Part shown: positions 52,232 to 64,000 of the stretch, in pieces
How positions within the stretch are numbered: position 1 is the stretch's first letter
How the letters are laid out: every line of letters begins with the position of its first letter
DNA from: Craspedostauros australis
Lineage: Eukaryota > Bacillariophyta > Bacillariophyceae > Mastogloiales > Achnanthaceae
Assembly (NCBI GenBank): GCA_026770025.1
Contig: JAMXDE010000023.1
Coordinates: forward strand, 124,001 to 188,000
Length of the DNA: 64,000 nucleotides
Direction: 5' to 3'
Position numbers and translations under genes: made by a program
The notes under the pieces: model-generated
Databases searched by the model: none
Seen by the model: only the letters and a program-made list of their open reading frames with translations
What the model was told of the DNA's origin: nothing

Positions 52232-55200
52232 CTACACTGTGGGGAAGTTTTGATACATGACAACATGGGTCATCAAGGTCAACACACCGACCTTGGAATA
52301 CGCCTGGGCTGCCTTGCGATACCCAGTTCCGTAGATGTCGTTGTCGTCGGTCTCGATGGAGAAGCGAAAATACTGTCTCAGCTTTTCATCGGATGGACCA
52401 GTGCCGTCGTTGTTCTTCAGGGGAGGCGCAGGGTCCAGCCCGTCGTTCAGAAACAGCAGGGCGATCAGCTGCGCACAACCCTCTTCCACCTGCGGCGGGA
52501 TGGGGTTCCGCATGTCGTACTTCGGATGCAGCTTGATCCAAGCATGCGTCGCCTCGTGCGCCAGGACGCTGGCCACCAGATCCTTGGGCAGACCTGAAAG
52601 ACAGAGAATCGCCGTGACGCTGGAATCTGGGTTAACCTTGTCCGCGTCCGGGACTTGGAAGTAGGTGAAGCCTCTGGCCTCCTTGTCGACAGCGCGGAGG
52701 CTCATGTTGTTCTTATCGAACTTCATCCTGTTCATTTTGAACCTCTTCCCCGCCTCGTGCTCCGTCAGGCACAGGCCACGGGTCATGATCTGCAGTGCGC
52801 CTCCATGCACGTTTTGCGAGGCGCTCATCTGGTGGTTGAGAGCGTTGTACCCAACGATCAGGATGGGGACCTCGCGAAAGTCTCTCCAGATGGGCAATTC
52901 CAGCTTGGTTTCGAAGAACTCGACGACCTTGTCCCAAAGAGGCTTGGCTTCGGCGCTGTCCAGGATGACGTTCCTGCAGCATGCCGGACAAACCTTACGG
53001 CCAGAGTCGTTGAGGTCGAGGAAGGGAGCGTTCTCCGGCTCGAATCTGTGACATCCCGTGCACCGAGGTGGGAGGTTCGCAGCATGGTGCGGACACATTT
53101 GCTCGGTGTCAAAGAAGGGATGCTTCACGAAGGAAATCCTTCCATCCTGACCTGCGGGGATCGTATTGGCGCACACTGTGCACTTGATGCCGTACAGCTC
53201 GGCGTAGCACTTGCGATGAAGCGGTTGCTTCTTCCCTTGCTTCTCAATGTAAGCAAATGTACCTGCGGCGTCGATGGGCTCCTGGCACTTCAAGCACCGG
53301 AAGCATTCCTTGTGGAATTTGCTGTTCAGGGCCGCGATGTGCTGCGAGGGCAAACTACGCACGCACAAGGCGCAGGATCCGGCTGAGCGGAGTGAAAGGT
53401 GCGGACGGCGCGCTGCCGTGGCCTCTGGTATGACAGGAGCGTCCGCACTGATCGAATATGAATAATGCATGGGCCCGGCAGGTGCACCGACAGTGTCCTT
53501 CGGGCGGGCGACCGGTTGCGGCAGCGGATAGGCAACTCGCTTTTGTTCGTTGTTGCCGTCCGCAGTATCAGTTGCTTCGCCGGACATCGATCGTTGATTC
53601 TCCATTATCGGTGGTCGGTTCGGCAACTCCTTTTGCTGTTGCTGAGACGAGGACGACGATGAGCCATTTCCTCGGTCCTTCCTGCCCCGGGCACCGAAAT
53701 TGAAGAGACCGCGCTTCTTCTTGTCCTTCTTCTTTCCTCCCGCCACGGGTTGGGTCGAAGGCGCTGAATCGTCGGGGATGAGATCGATTTTTGGTGAATT
53801 CCGCTGCGCAACCTGTTGCCACACGGGGTTCTCGGGCGTTGGCGTTGAAGCGCCCGAACGCCTATGCGACGAATCAATGGCGCTTTCACTGTTGCCTCTC
53901 GATGATTGCGTCTGGAGTTGCTGCGGGTTCTGCTGCTGCGATGAGAGGCTGCCGCGTTCAGCTTCTTGCGATGAAGCTGAGCGCTGCACTGTGATTGGAC
54001 GTTGGGGGCTGCCTCCTTGGCTTGGGATTGGAGAGCTCCGACTCGCGGCACTTCCCGGCCCTTGGTGCTGCGGATACTCTTGGCCTTCCGTGACCGGCAA
54101 ACAGAACTGCGGGATGTTTGGACTGGGTTGGTTGTCATAGGATCGACGGTCCTGCATTGACAAAGCCTGCAGTGAGGTTGCGGGCATGCCATAGTCGTCG
54201 ACTCCTTGGTTGTTATGCATCATGGTGCCCTGAGATTGCGATCCGTACGAACCATCAAGCTGTGACCGTGGCGGAGTTGACGTCTGGGGCTGTGTGTTTC
54301 TGGGACTGTGCTGGCTGCCGTTCGGCGGCAAGGTCTGGATATTCCGCAAGCTGGTGCCTGTCTCCGCCATCATCCTCGCCAGCCGAGCATCCTCCTCTTC
54401 TTGTTGTTCTCTGGATTTGCTCGGGCGAGTTGAAAATGAGGAGGAGCCCGTGGTGCTAGTCGTAGCTGTGTGGATGGAATCCTGCCCAGCCGACGGCCGT
54501 TCCGAAAAAGCGATGCTGTTCATGTCGCCAAGTCCCATGGCCTCGAGCTGTTGCAAGCGCTTTGCAATTTCCATGTCCGAATCTTCACTGTTGGAAGGCG
54601 GTGCATTTGTGAATGCACGCGCCTCCATTCCATGAGCCGGCCCTTGATTATGGGCGTTGTACGGCTCATGGGGGTACTGGTTTGAGTTGGGCATGCGCTG
54701 CACCGGCCTGCCAGATGGATCGTACTCCGCGTTCATGTCGATAGGCCTCATCTGTTGCTGGCCCGGATAAGAACGATAGTCTTGCATGCTTTGTGGTGGA
54801 TGAGAATTGTTGCGCATCATCTCGGGTTGGTAGTGGTCGCGGGGGTCCATTGGACTGCGACGATCGCGTGGCATGTATTCCTGTTGGCCGGGGTAGCCGT
54901 TCGGCTGTCCCCGCATGGGGCCTGGTCGATTGTTGTGATAGGTAGACGGATGTGTTTCCATCCCTTGGCGTTGGAAGTGCTGCTGCTGCTGCCGTGGCTG
55001 CTGCTGATGGTGGTACTGCGCTTGGCGGTCGTCGGGCATGTATCGCTGGTCGTAGCCTCCATCGCGGAGTTGATGGGAGTCATAAGGGACGGTGTGGTCT
55101 CGAGGCATCAGATTGCGGTGGCCCATGCCTTGCTGCATCCCCTGACCCATGTTCTGGCCCATCCCCTGGTGCATGCCTTGACGCATGCCTTGATGCATTC

Positions 55201-55480
55201 CCTGATGCCTATCGTTCTGCTGCATGTATTCCCTCGGATCCGGGCGATAGTCAGAGGGGGGAGGCATGTGGCTGTTTCCGTAGTTCGGTACCGTGTTGTC
55301 GTACTGCGACCGCGAATGTTGCTGTTGATATGATTGTTGCTGTTGCTGTTGCTGCTGTTGATATGATTGCTGCTGTTGCTGTTGCTGCTGTTGCCGCTGT
55401 CGTTGCTCGTTGAGGCGCTCCTCCTCCAGAAGCTGCTGCTGCAGCTGCCGGGCGAACGCTTCGTCATCTATCTCCGACAT
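52232..55480 (-). CDS. DA1-like protein: LIM domain plus zinc peptidase
   Basis: Relative of plant DA1, a ubiquitin-activated peptidase that limits organ growth. I start at ATG 55480 (MSEIDDEAF; 1082 residues); ATG 55513 is in frame. The N-terminus has a UIM-like motif (IDDEAFARQLQQQLLEEE), followed by polyglutamine and an HQGM/RQGM array, then a very long Gln/Pro/Ser/Asn-rich linker. LIM-type zinc fingers follow in the last third (CALCVRSLPSQH, CFRCLKC, CTVCANTIP, CTGCHRFEP, VCPACC). The C-terminal peptidase carries HEATHAW (about 975-981), with the third zinc ligand probably in QVEEGC (about 997-1002) and the family end YFRFSIETDDNDIYGTGYR. Plant DA1 reads HEMMHAW, so the metal site is kept. 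Plant proteins are about 530 residues, so the low-complexity part doubles it. Confidence 0.9.
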   Translation of the reverse strand: MSEIDDEAFARQLQQQLLEEERLNEQRQRQQQQQQQQQSYQQQQQQQQQSYQQQHSRSQYDNTVPNYGNSHMPPPSDYRPDPREYMQQNDRHQGMHQGMRQGMHQGMGQNMGQGMQQGMGHRNLMPRDHTVPYDSHQLRDGGYDQRYMPDDRQAQYHHQQQPRQQQQHFQRQGMETHPSTYHNNRPGPMRGQPNGYPGQQEYMPRDRRSPMDPRDHYQPEMMRNNSHPPQSMQDYRSYPGQQQMRPIDMNAEYDPSGRPVQRMPNSNQYPHEPYNAHNQGPAHGMEARAFTNAPPSNSEDSDMEIAKRLQQLEAMGLGDMNSIAFSERPSAGQDSIHTATTSTTGSSSFSTRPSKSREQQEEEDARLARMMAETGTSLRNIQTLPPNGSQHSPRNTQPQTSTPPRSQLDGSYGSQSQGTMMHNNQGVDDYGMPATSLQALSMQDRRSYDNQPSPNIPQFCLPVTEGQEYPQHQGPGSAASRSSPIPSQGGSPQRPITVQRSASSQEAERGSLSSQQQNPQQLQTQSSRGNSESAIDSSHRRSGASTPTPENPVWQQVAQRNSPKIDLIPDDSAPSTQPVAGGKKKDKKKRGLFNFGARGRKDRGNGSSSSSSQQQQKELPNRPPIMENQRSMSGEATDTADGNNEQKRVAYPLPQPVARPKDTVGAPAGPMHYSYSISADAPVIPEATAARRPHLSLRSAGSCALCVRSLPSQHIAALNSKFHKECFRCLKCQEPIDAAGTFAYIEKQGKKQPLHRKCYAELYGIKCTVCANTIPAGQDGRISFVKHPFFDTEQMCPHHAANLPPRCTGCHRFEPENAPFLDLNDSGRKVCPACCRNVILDSAEAKPLWDKVVEFFETKLELPIWRDFREVPILIVGYNALNHQMSASQNVHGGALQIMTRGLCLTEHEAGKRFKMNRMKFDKNNMSLRAVDKEARGFTYFQVPDADKVNPDSSVTAILCLSGLPKDLVASVLAHEATHAWIKLHPKYDMRNPIPPQVEEGCAQLIALLFLNDGLDPAPPLKNNDGTGPSDEKLRQYFRFSIETDDNDIYGTGYRKAAQAYSKVGVLTLMTHVVMYQNFPTV
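55110..55215 (-). repeat. 12-base repeat array encoding (H/R/G/Q)QGM units
   Basis: About eight imperfect copies of a unit encoding xQGM within the DA1-like gene. Next to it, at about 55330-55400, CTG/TTG-type triplets encode the polyglutamine tract. Confidence 0.8.
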
Positions 55481-56726
55481 CTTACTATTCGTAGAGCACT
55501 CTATTTCCTTCAAGTCTTTCGCACAGCTACCCTCCGAGAGCAGATGTTTGGACTACTCGTCGAGTCTCGGCACACTCACTTTCGGATAGAGATGCAGACA
55601 CGACTATGGGTCAGTCGCAAGCAACTCAGCGGCGGATTGTCGCACGTCTCTAACGTCGTTTGTTCTGCGCTGCGATGCGCTGCTGTCTCTGGGTGCTGAT
55701 GCTCCAGTGCAATCTTGTTCGTTCGCCTGGCCACAACACCCACGGCACAGACATAAAGACTCCTCCGTACTGCTCGTACTTATACTCGTACTTATACTCG
55801 TACTTATACTCGTGATAATACTCGTGATAATACTCGTGTGACAACGTAGTGTGCTCTCCTGACGCCTTCACTCTCTGCAATCGCAAGGCCAAATGCTTGC
55901 CTGCTTCCGCCTCTTGGTGCTTCGATCCTTCGATCCTGCCTCTCTCTAGATTTGTGGGTGCGGTTGACACCCGTATCTCCCCTCTCTCTTGACGAGCAAG
56001 CACCGAGGCCTTTTTTGTGCAGAATCAAGGAGAGGTGTGAGGCGAAGCCCCAAACCACTGAAGGAAGGAACCACCCAAGCACCACCAACAGAGAGCGCCA
56101 GCGATCACAAACGCCACACAGAACAACCAGCAACCAACAACCAACAACAACCAACAACAACCGCGATGCCGTAGCCAAGAAAGACATCAAACCAGCGAGA
56201 AGAGAACAAAGGATACGATTTCCGCCAACTCAAGACACATTTGCCTCCCTGCTCATGACCGATGTGGTCACGTTGGTCACAAATGGTCACAACGGCCGGC
56301 TTGGTCGACGCGTTCGAAGAACATCGATGAAAGCGACTGGAATACCTCAGATAGAGTACGCTGAACATAAGATACCACTTGTCAAGTCTCGTATCCTCCT
56401 CCAAACCACGACACTTCAGGATCGCGAACCCTGACAACGCACCAAACACATCATCACCACAACACTCCACAACTTCAAGCTACAAGCAACAGGTACGACC
56501 ACGATCGATCCAACGAACACCAGCACTCTGCCGCTTCCCTTCGGTTGTGCATCTGTACCACCTACGACGACGAGCACACCCTCCATGATCACATGCAACA
56601 ACGGACATCGCCATCGTCATAATCGAAGGAAGGGCGGTACTCGTATGTATTTTACCATACTATTATATCATTTCAAGTGCAATCAGAACAAGAGAGCACG
56701 GAGCGGCGCATAAACCGAAGCAAGCA
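55481..56726. other. divergent intergenic region (DA1-like / HPPD)
   Basis: Holds both promoters. It contains the 12-bp repeat at about 55772-55836 and TACTCGTA at 56638, 89 bases before the HPPD start codon. A 160-codon plus-strand frame (55952-56434) has no domain and is rejected. Confidence 0.5.
55772..55836. repeat. 12-bp tandem repeat (ctcgtacttata / ctcgtgataata)
   Basis: About three copies of the first unit and about two of the second, upstream of the DA1-like gene. The units carry the TACTCGTA octamer. Confidence 0.9.
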
Positions 56727-59126
<2,400 letters not shown>

Positions 59127-59739
59127 AGAGGTTGCTCTCATGCAAGTCCGATTCAAAACACTGCTACAGGGCTATACTGTTACATACGTTTACGTGCAAA
59201 GCATATTGCCCCGTTCCAAATGAAGCTACAACCGATGCCATCGACAAGGTCGTTACTGAGAATCAACGCCACAACGCAGTTGGAAAGTGTTGGACGGGCG
59301 TCTCCTCCAGCGTACCATTCGTTGTATTAGTACAATACAGAAACAAGGCCATGGTCGAGGTGAACGGTTGCAAGCGAAACAGGTAGAGAACGTCATTGGC
59401 ACTTAGACTCTACTTTAATCTGAATGCCTTCCCCCTTCAAACATTGTCTTCACACAAGCATCGAACGCGCGCGTTGTTGTTGTTGTTGTTGTTGGCACTG
59501 CTGCTGTTGCTTCTGCCCGATTGTTGCTGTTAACATCCTTTCAAAGGCAGGTAGCTTCAATTATGCACTCACATGTCTTCGTACGCACGCACGCACGTGC
59601 CGTACGAGTATGATGGCGGTCGTCTGTACTCTGTATGGATATGATACGGATATGATACACATATATATGGATCGCTGTCGTCATCATCGTCATGGTCATC
59701 ATCATCACGAATCGTCATGGAATGCGACGGCGTCTGGAC
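59127..59739. other. intergenic region, tail to tail, with GTT microsatellite
   Basis: Shared 3' flank of HPPD and the coiled-coil gene. It has a GTT run at about 59475-59495, a TACGAGTA octamer at 59603 and ATCATC triplets near 59690. No gene. Confidence 0.5.
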
Positions 59740-60561
59740 TTATCCCCAAAAGTCATCTTCCTCGTTGTCGCTGAACCAGTCTTCGTTGGATGAGGATGCA
59801 TGTCCAGGCGCGACGGGGAATGATGCATCGAATGTGGTCTTTTGCTTGAGTTCGTGGATCTCGTCGCGCGCCTCATCCAAATCGTACTCGAGGGCCGCAA
59901 TCTTCTCCATCTTCGTCGCCAAATCCCTCTTGAGCTTCATGACATCCTCCACGCTGGCGCCGGACTCGGTGCTCTTCAGGCTCTTCGAACTCGGCACCCT
60001 CTGCGGCTTCCCCCTCATCTTGTGGAGCTGATCCTTGAGGCTGGTGATGTTCTGATTGCTCTCCGCGAGCTTCTTGTTCTGCGCTTCGTTCTTGCTATCC
60101 TCCGTGGCCAGCTTGAGCTCGAGCTCCGCGACTCTGGCCCGCAGCATGCTGACGTCGTCGTTTCCTGGCGCCGTGAACTTTTCGTAGGCTTTCTTCAACG
60201 ACTTGACCTCCTCCTTGAGCAGGGACAGGATGTTGTCGCGCTGTTCGATCTCTTTCCTCCGCTGGTGGGCCTTGGTGCGCAGCGTCTTGAGGCTCATCTC
60301 CTGCTTGACGGCCACGCGCTTCAACGCACGCACGGCCTCCTTGAGCTTTTCGTTGCCGTCATTGGCATCTGACAGCCCCAAATCCCGAATGGAGCTACTG
60401 CCACCGTCTGACGCATCCCCCGATTTCGCCTTCTGCTTGCTGAGATCCTTCTTGAGCCGTCGGTTTTCTTCCTTCGAAAGCTTCAACGCGGTTTCCAGCT
60501 CATAGATCTTCTCCAGCTTCGTCTTTCGCTTCTTCTTGCCGTCCGCACCTTCAGACGACAT
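59740..60561 (-). CDS. coiled-coil protein of unknown function
   Basis: A 273-residue protein I do not recognise. It opens with MSSEGADGKKKRK, a Lys-rich start, and then is nearly all heptad-like coiled coil in three stretches: about 15-50 (LEKIYELETALKLSKEENRRL), 73-130 (LKEAVRALKRVAVKQEMSLKTL and following) and 138-180, with a fourth near 205-245 (VMKLKRDLATKMEKIAALEYD). A Pro/Ser-rich break (KPQRVPSSKSLKSTESGAS) lies between. The C-terminus is acidic and aromatic (SNEDWFSDNEEDDFWG), a short motif of the kind that binds a partner, such as an adaptor or tethering factor. No intron is seen and the start at ATG 60561 is the first in frame. A scaffold or vesicle-tether role is only a guess. Confidence 0.8.
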   Translation of the reverse strand: MSSEGADGKKKRKTKLEKIYELETALKLSKEENRRLKKDLSKQKAKSGDASDGGSSSIRDLGLSDANDGNEKLKEAVRALKRVAVKQEMSLKTLRTKAHQRRKEIEQRDNILSLLKEEVKSLKKAYEKFTAPGNDDVSMLRARVAELELKLATEDSKNEAQNKKLAESNQNITSLKDQLHKMRGKPQRVPSSKSLKSTESGASVEDVMKLKRDLATKMEKIAALEYDLDEARDEIHELKQKTTFDASFPVAPGHASSSNEDWFSDNEEDDFWG

Positions 60562-61458
60562 GATGTGTGCTGTCTGCCGCGCGTGTGCTCACGCAAAATC
60601 CCAGTCCCACTGCAGCGGCCGTGTTCTGCGTCTGCGGTGTTGTCGCTGTGAACAATAACGAGAGTAGGTTGATCGCTTCTCTCAACCTCTATGTTCGGTG
60701 CTCGATCTCGCAAGCCGCCTTCGTCGTCTCTGTTTCTATCTTCCGCCTTTTCAATGTCGACGCTGATGATGTATCATCCACTGTTCGCCAGCTGTTCTGG
60801 TCTCCTTCTTCTTCTTCTTCTTCTTCTTCTCTGTTCAATGATGCATACAGCGCAGCAGCGCAACGCGGAGTATCTGTGGTGGCTTGGCTAGCAGTCGTAT
60901 TGTATTATTGATGCAGTAAGAATGGTGCCGGTTCAGTGTCGAGAGAAGCCCTCTCCCAATCCCTCTTTTGCTCTTGGTGCTGTGCACTAATACGAGTGCA
61001 AAGCTTCCTCTTGTATTATTCTATGAGCTATTGTAGGTATGTTTGGTTGCGCAAGGCAACTATTGGAGCGAAACCAGTCACGAGGACTCGGCTGAGTCAC
61101 GAGCAGCAGCAAACGACAACAGCCACAGAAAAGGCACAGAAGGTGCAACGCAAAGAAAAGGAAAAAGAAACAAACCGGACACAATCCGCAAATCAACACA
61201 CTAAGATACGACTTTATACCTACCACCGTCTCCGTTTCAATAGTTTATCAGGCTTTCCGCTCCGTCGCTTTTGCTTTGGACATACAACCCCGTCGCTTGG
61301 TACACAGCGCGACCCGTTGGCCGTTTTCCCGTTGAGCAGGTTTGCGTTGAGGGAGCGAGGCCGTGAGCGTCGACACAGCTGCCGGTTGAGGGTTTTCCAT
61401 CGCATCCGTCGTCGGTTCACGGGGGGTTTCCTGGTGCTGCTGCTGAAAGCGAGCAAGG
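60562..61458. other. region upstream of the copia-like element; element 5' boundary unresolved
   Basis: Contains a TTC microsatellite (about 60808-60835) near the coiled-coil gene and AT-rich sequence toward 61250. The 5' LTR and primer-binding site of the element should lie in the right part, but with only one end in the window I cannot compare LTRs, so I do not set a boundary. Confidence 0.4.
60808..60835. repeat. TTC trinucleotide microsatellite
   Basis: About nine TTC units, about 250 bases upstream of the coiled-coil gene start. Confidence 0.9.
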
Positions 61459-64000
61459 ATGAGCCGAGCGTCGGATGATGTGTCGCTGAGCGGGTTGCTG
61501 GATTCACCAATCCGGCTCCCAGCCGAACCACCTCCAGTCACCGTCGATGTGTTGGATTACCTCACAAAGACCCTTGGATTTTCTGAGGCGTTCGTGACTC
61601 TCGTACCGCTCTTCGAACAGAGCGAACTGGATGAAGGACTCAACAAAGACCGCATCATGATCATGTTGCTCTTCCATGCTGGACGACCACTGACGTCCGT
61701 CCTCGCAGAACTCCACTACCCTGTGGCCACCATCGCACTACGCATGGATTTCAAACGACTGTTTGCACTCCACGAAGTCAACAAGGTCCGCAAGTTCCTG
61801 ACGACAGACGATGGCGTAACTACCGTCAACTACACGCTACTGGATGCAACCGAGCTGCGCGCTGCAACCATGCAGTACGAGTACCCCACCAAGATCAACC
61901 CTGGCAAGGTGTTTCGCGAGACAACCGCCAACAATGTGACGGTCGCCAAGCAGGCGTACAAACGCCCCCTACAGTCCCTATCTGAGTGGGTAGACTATGT
62001 CATGCGCCGAACACCGGAAGCCAGCGTGGCAACATCGGCAAGCGGTACGTCTGAAGGAAGAGACGTGTCATCTGATCGTCCACGAGGAGGATCTGCCGCT
62101 GGCACACCACCGATACCGCTCCCAACCAGTGGACTTCCCATGTCCGAGCTCACCGTACCCATCAAGGAAGGCACAGCGAAGGCGCGAACAAAGGTCACTT
62201 TCCAACCACGTGTACCACCAACAGATGCACACCATCCTGCCACAATGGCAGCAAGTGGGCAGACATCGGTCGACACGGCACAGGCTGACAGCCTCAGCCG
62301 CACCACCGAACACAAACGAGTGAAGCGACCTAACACGTTCCCCGAGCGGTACAAGCTGGGTGACACCATGCGTTTCACCGAGTTCCGACGTGACATGGAA
62401 TTCTTCCTGTCGCCGTACGGCATGGGGTACCTCATGAACACGGAGTTCGCCACACTCTACGCGATGCACGGGAAGCGCGTACTCGAGATGTACGTGGACG
62501 ACCACTACGAGTCGCACCTCCCATTCGATTCCGTTCAGCTCAAGTCCGATGTCAGCCTGTTTGCGCGGTTTCTCCGCGAGGCCATCAGCAACACCAGCAT
62601 GTCGTACCTACTCCGTGGCCCACAGGGCACTGATGGTGTACACATCTGGCAGCAACTGGTGTTGGAATGCGACAACGTCCAACAACGGCGTGAACGTGCC
62701 GCGCTGTTGAAGGCCAGGCTTACACAACGACTCCGTGCCAACGACGACCTCGTAAAATACATCGACGAGTTCCGTGACAATGTGCTTGCATACAACGATG
62801 CTGCAGCACGAGAACGCGACCGCTACGACGACACAACCATGTGCGAGATGATGTCACAGCAAGTGATTGATTCTGGGAATGCGCAGTACATCAACTGGAT
62901 GCATCTGGTGCGGTCCGGCCGCAAGCACCTCTCCTTCCCAGATTTCTGTCACAAGCTGCAACATTATGCGCGTGAGGTCGAGACATCGCGACGACTGCAT
63001 CACCAACGCCGTGCACGTCCACGTGATCGCGCCGTCGCCAGCGCCCGTACACAAGGAGGGCAACCGCCTGCATCCTCGACGCCGTACGATGAGGCCTCCG
63101 ACGACGCTCGGTACATTGCGGTGGAACTCCAGTGCGGCATCGCCAATGCTGAGGCTCTGGTCTACTCTGCCCAGCCACACGTCGAGACTGCCAACAACGA
63201 CCCGGACTACATTGACAGTGCCACATTCTCCAAGCTGCCGCAGCAGGTGCGCAAGGTGATCCGACGTCTCCGCGAGCGTGCTCGAGGGTACCGCCGCAAC
63301 CGTGGCAACCGGCGTGACCAGGTCCCTGAATGGCCGGCAGCCGCGGATCCCGGGGGGGTTCGTTCGCCTCCAACGCTAGGCACACCAGCCAACGCAACAG
63401 CAACAGCCCACAACGCGACAATCCCCATGCAGTACAATGTCAACAGGACGCACAGCTACCGTGAACGCATGGACAGTGGAAGTACCACAGACAGGGGCGA
63501 CAACACAGATGGATACAGCAACGAGGACAGCTCATGGTCAGAAGCGACTGATGAAGACTACGATGTGATGGACAGTGCCAACCGAATCAGGAATATGCGC
63601 ATGTACATGGCACAAATGCACCACACGGATGCCGAACTGGAGCCAACCGAGAGCAGAGAACACAACCCCACAACGGAATCGATGTACATCGACCTACAAG
63701 CCAACGCAACAACCACGGAGGGCGAGTCGTATGCTATATGCGATAGCGGTGCTCAATGCTCCATCCTGGGAAGTCTTGGTGATGTATGGCAGGTGGAGAC
63801 CGTGCATATGGGGCGCGTCATCAACGTCATTGGCGCAATACCATCGACAATGAAGAAGAATGGACTTCGTGTGGTGTCAGCATGGACGAAGGCAACCCTC
63901 GATGATGGCCAGAAGGTCATACTCAAGGCGCACGAGTGCGCACTCAACCCCATGAGTCGAGTCACATTACTGTCCGAGTACCAGCTCAGGTCTAATGGAT
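61459..64000 (+). mobile_element. Ty1/copia-type LTR retrotransposon, CoDi-like, 5' part (Gag and protease), continues past window
   Basis: Gag-Pol part of a copia-family element. The frame starts at ATG 61459 and is open to the window edge (847 codons). The first part is Gag-like: charged, helical, with acidic and Arg-rich stretches. Near 63740 an aspartic-protease motif (AICDSGAQCSILG) appears, followed by INVIGA and, at the edge, a TLLSEYQLRSNG-type end that resembles diatom CoDi elements. Integrase, reverse transcriptase, RNase H and the 3' LTR would lie to the right, outside the window. The visible part looks whole, which suggests a young copy, but only about half can be judged. The 5' LTR limit was not resolved. 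Confidence 0.85.

Noticed and set aside
55952-56434. 160-codon plus-strand frame in the DA1-like / HPPD spacer
   Set aside because: No domain, low-complexity Asn/Thr/Gln composition and no splice partner.

Overview
The window is nuclear DNA of a photosynthetic eukaryote, most likely a diatom or a close stramenopile relative. Three things point there. Several proteins begin with a signal peptide followed by an aromatic residue in an ASAF-like context, the bipartite presequence used to enter a complex plastid (examples start at 1818, 38267, 38352, 32108 and 56727). The right edge carries a Ty1/copia-type element whose protease resembles the diatom CoDi lineage. Introns are few, mostly 140-730 bases, and GT-AG. 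The species cannot be named from the sequence.

Layout, left to right: a YqeH-type GTPase cut by the left edge (-); LC8 dynein light chain (-, 3 exons); an unrecognised protein with a PD-(D/E)XK-like signature (-); a T7-type organellar RNA polymerase (-); a papain-family protease (-); a bestrophin channel (+, 3 exons); a MATE transporter (+); a Golgi-type sulfotransferase (-); a divergent HMG-box protein (+, 3 exons); an MFS transporter with a triplicated cytosolic loop (-); an SP-family sugar transporter (+, 3 exons); an ankyrin-repeat protein with a signal peptide (-); a lumen-targeted DUF399/ChaN-like protein (-); an Eaf6-like NuA4 subunit (-); a two-box HMGB protein (+, 3 exons); a CGL160/Atp1-like plastid ATP-synthase assembly protein (-); a small plastid-type protein (+); a predicted thylakoid-lumen protein (-); an ABCB half-transporter (-, 2 exons); an RNF10/Mag2-type RING protein (+); a THUMP-type tRNA methyltransferase (+); a DGD-type galactolipid synthase (+, 2 exons); a LIM/DA1-type peptidase (-); 4-hydroxyphenylpyruvate dioxygenase (+, 4 exons); a coiled-coil protein (-); and the 5' part of a copia-like Gag-Pol (+).

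The genes are independent single units, not operons. One theme does recur: plastid biogenesis and thylakoid function (YqeH, DUF399, CGL160, the small plastid protein, the lumen protein, DGD, HPPD and probably MATE), with three such genes side by side at 37.5-39.6 kb. Intergenic stretches hold microsatellites and a strongly over-represented octamer, TACGAGTA, that also lies in introns. Splice junctions were chosen by eye from GT/AG sites, phase agreement and protein homology. I saw no tRNA, rRNA, CRISPR array or prokaryotic feature.
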